NCBI GenBank assembly: GCA_002449915.1
Contig: DJXY01000024.1
Location: forward strand, 272 to 25,723
Source: Oribacterium sp. UBA6992
GTDB lineage: Bacteria > Bacillota > Clostridia > Lachnospirales > Lachnospiraceae
Direction of reading: 5' to 3'
DNA length: 25,452 bases
In this document: piece by piece, positions 23,641-25,452 of the stretch
Layout of the letters: every line of letters starts with the position of its first letter
Position numbering within the stretch: position 1 is the first letter of the stretch
The notes under the pieces: generated by a model
Told to the model about the DNA's origin: nothing
The model's database searches: none
What the model saw: the letters and a program-made list of their open reading frames with translations, nothing else
Position numbers and translations under genes: made by a program

Positions 23641-25452
23641 GCAGCAGATTTCAGCAGATAAGGCAAACCCGAAGGGGCAGCAGAAGACAGATCGTCTGAG
23701 TGGAATAAAGGATGGCACTCTCACAAGACTCATCCGTACACTTTTTTCCTTTTATCCAAAGCTCCTGCCGTTTACCTTGATCTGCATTCTGATCAATGCA
23801 GTCGTCAGTGCGATTCCGGCATTGTTCCAGCAGCAGGTGATTGCTGTGATCGAGCAGAACTGGAAAACCGGCAACTGGAAAGCAGCAGAGGGCAAAATCA
23901 TTCCCCTTGTACTTCTGCTGGCAGGACTTTATGTGATCTCGCTTTTGGCAGGTGTCATTTATAATCAGTGCATGGCGGTGATTACGCAGGGCTCGCTTGC
24001 CAAATTCCGTATCAAGATGTTTGACGGGATGCAGGATCTGCCGATCAAGTACTTTGATACCCATAACCATGGCGATATCATGAGCTACTATACCAATGAT
24101 GTGGATACGCTGCGCCAGATGATTTCCGTGTCGGTACCACAGCTCCTGCTGTCTGCGGTTTCCCTGCTTACGGTGTTTATTCTGATGCTGTACTATAGTT
24201 TCTGGATGACACTCGTAGTGGTCGGCGGTGTGATGATCATGCGCAGGGTGATTATGAAGGTCGGCGGCGGTTCTTCCCGCTATTTCATCAAGCAGCAGGC
24301 ACAGGTAGCTAAGACCGAGGGCTTTATCGAGGAGATGATGAACGGCGAGAAGGTCATCAAGGTCTTTAACCATGAAAAGGCAGCGGAGACCGATTTTGAT
24401 GCCATCAATGATGAGCTGTTCCGGGTTTCGGAGCGCGCCAACCGCTATGCCAATACCCTTATGCCGATCCTTGGAAATATCGGAAATATCCTGTATGTGG
24501 TGCTTGCCATTGTCGGAGGGTTACTGCTTGCATTGCATGTTCCAAATGTAAGCCTTTCCGGGCTTGCGTTTTCCATCTCGGTTTTTGTCCCCTTCCTTAA
24601 CATGGAGAAGCAGTTTGCAGGTCAGATTGGTGCAATTTCCAACCAGATCAATGCGATTGTCATGGGACTTGCCGGTGCACGGCGGATTTTTGCGCTTCTG
24701 GATGAAAAGCCGGAGGAGGATTATGGCTTTGTCACACTGGTACAATGCAAGGAGCAGGACGGTAAGATTGTCGAGACCGATGAGCGTACCGAGCAGTGGG
24801 CATGGAAAAATGTATTGCATGACGGAACCGTGGAATACCGGAGACTGCAGGGAGATGTCGAGCTCAAGGATGTGGATTTCTCCTATGACGGCAGGAAGGT
24901 TGTGCTTCACGATGTGAATGTTTTTGCAAGACCTGGTCAGAAGGTCGCCTTTGTTGGCGCCACCGGAGCCGGTAAAACCACGATCACCAATCTGATCAAC
25001 CGCTTCTATGATATCCAGAAGGGTTCGATCACCTATGATGGTATTGACATCAGTCATATCCGGAAAAATGACCTTCGTAAGTCACTGGGCATTATTCTGC
25101 AGGATACGGTGCTCTTTACCGGAACGGTTATGGAGAACATCCGTTACGGAAAGCTGGATGCAACAGATGAGGAGTGCATTGCGGCAGCGAGACTTGCCGG
25201 TGCGGATGATTTTGTAAGGAGACTGCCGGAGGGCTACAATACGGAGCTGCTTGCCAACGGCGCAAACCTCTCGCAGGGACAGAGACAGCTGCTTGCCATT
25301 GCGAGAGCAGCAGTTGCGGACCCGCCGGTTATGATCATGGATGAGGCAACCTCTTCCATTGATACCCGTACGGAAGCAATTGTCCAGAAGGGTATGGATG
25401 CGTTGATGGCGGGTCGTACGGTATTTGTTATTGCGCATCGCCTGTCTACGGT
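23633..25452 (+). CDS. ABC exporter subunit with catalytic ATPase site (cut by window end)
   Basis: Partner half-transporter, at least 606 residues, open to the last base. The ATG at 23633 overlaps the previous stop by 8 bases and has GGGAGGTG about 6 bases upstream, so translation is coupled. After a polar N-terminus (1-30) come six membrane segments, then a charged insertion of about 45 residues before the ATPase domain (roughly 24718-24845) that is familiar in clostridial exporters. The ATPase has Walker A GATGAGKT, Q-loop ILQDTVLF, signature ANLSQGQ, Walker B VMIMDEATSS with the catalytic Glu, and the H-loop IAHRLST. It therefore supplies the active site residues that the first subunit lacks, while its own signature deviates (SQGQ for SGGQ). 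Likely exports drugs, lipids or peptides; substrate unknown. Confidence 0.93.
   Translation, partial: MREQQISADKANPKGQQKTDRLSGIKDGTLTRLIRTLFSFYPKLLPFTLICILINAVVSAIPALFQQQVIAVIEQNWKTGNWKAAEGKIIPLVLLLAGLYVISLLAGVIYNQCMAVITQGSLAKFRIKMFDGMQDLPIKYFDTHNHGDIMSYYTNDVDTLRQMISVSVPQLLLSAVSLLTVFILMLYYSFWMTLVVVGGVMIMRRVIMKVGGGSSRYFIKQQAQVAKTEGFIEEMMNGEKVIKVFNHEKAAETDFDAINDELFRVSERANRYANTLMPILGNIGNILYVVLAIVGGLLLALHVPNVSLSGLAFSISVFVPFLNMEKQFAGQIGAISNQINAIVMGLAGARRIFALLDEKPEEDYGFVTLVQCKEQDGKIVETDERTEQWAWKNVLHDGTVEYRRLQGDVELKDVDFSYDGRKVVLHDVNVFARPGQKVAFVGATGAGKTTITNLINRFYDIQKGSITYDGIDISHIRKNDLRKSLGIILQDTVLFTGTVMENIRYGKLDATDEECIAAARLAGADDFVRRLPEGYNTELLANGANLSQGQRQLLAIARAAVADPPVMIMDEATSSIDTRTEAIVQKGMDALMAGRTVFVIAHRLST

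Overview
The window reads as chromosome of an anaerobic Gram-positive bacterium of class Clostridia, most likely Lachnospiraceae. This is inferred from the protein flavour: a 384-residue primary sigma factor, a QueH-type epoxyqueuosine reductase, a Cys-rich Mrp, a U32/DUF3656 protein, a RodA/PbpA pair and a BmrC/BmrD-like asymmetric ABC exporter. Strong Shine-Dalgarno sites and sigma-A promoters with TGn-extended -10 elements agree. I could not run a database search, so the genus is open. I see no rRNA or tRNA gene, CRISPR array, transposase, phage gene or known defence system; the content is mostly housekeeping with a few accessory transport genes.

Layout. 1-3031 (+): end of argF overlapping a small membrane protein, rpoD with a TTG start, queH, and an HPr-like phosphocarrier. 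3282-5283 (-): Mrp-type P-loop ATPase and a LysR regulator. 5608-7374 (+): leuC-leuD, divergent from the LysR gene, with a repeat-rich 324-base control region between. 7589-8707 (-): a YprB-like exonuclease-fold protein. 8927-16626 (+): a seven-gene run of ruvA, ruvB, zapA, a U32 protein, its apparently detached C-terminal part, a RodA/FtsW-type glycan polymerase and a class B penicillin-binding protein. 16718-17431 (+): PAP2 phosphatase. 17636-18781 (-): lipoprotein esterase. 18995-20853 (+): TetR regulator and cation:proton antiporter. 21093-21695 (+): cytidylate-kinase-like protein. 21892-25452 (+): two-gene heterodimeric ABC exporter, cut by the window end.

How genes work together. RodA/FtsW polymerase and PBP form a cognate cell-wall synthase pair, and ZapA upstream ties the run to division. 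LeuC and LeuD are the two subunits of isopropylmalate isomerase, and the LysR protein is the obvious candidate controller. The TetR gene, its antiporter and the divergent esterase appear to share one operator: overlapping divergent promoters with both -35 boxes inside it lie in a near-perfect palindrome.

Most notable points: (1) the first ABC exporter subunit has an in-frame TGA where a Trp codon is expected; (2) the U32 protein is split into two overlapping reading frames; (3) the symmetric TetR divergent promoter-operator; (4) recurrent short tandem duplications (rpoD 3' end, rpoD leader, PAP2 N-terminus, leuC leader); (5) two near-identical terminators after rpoD and leuD.
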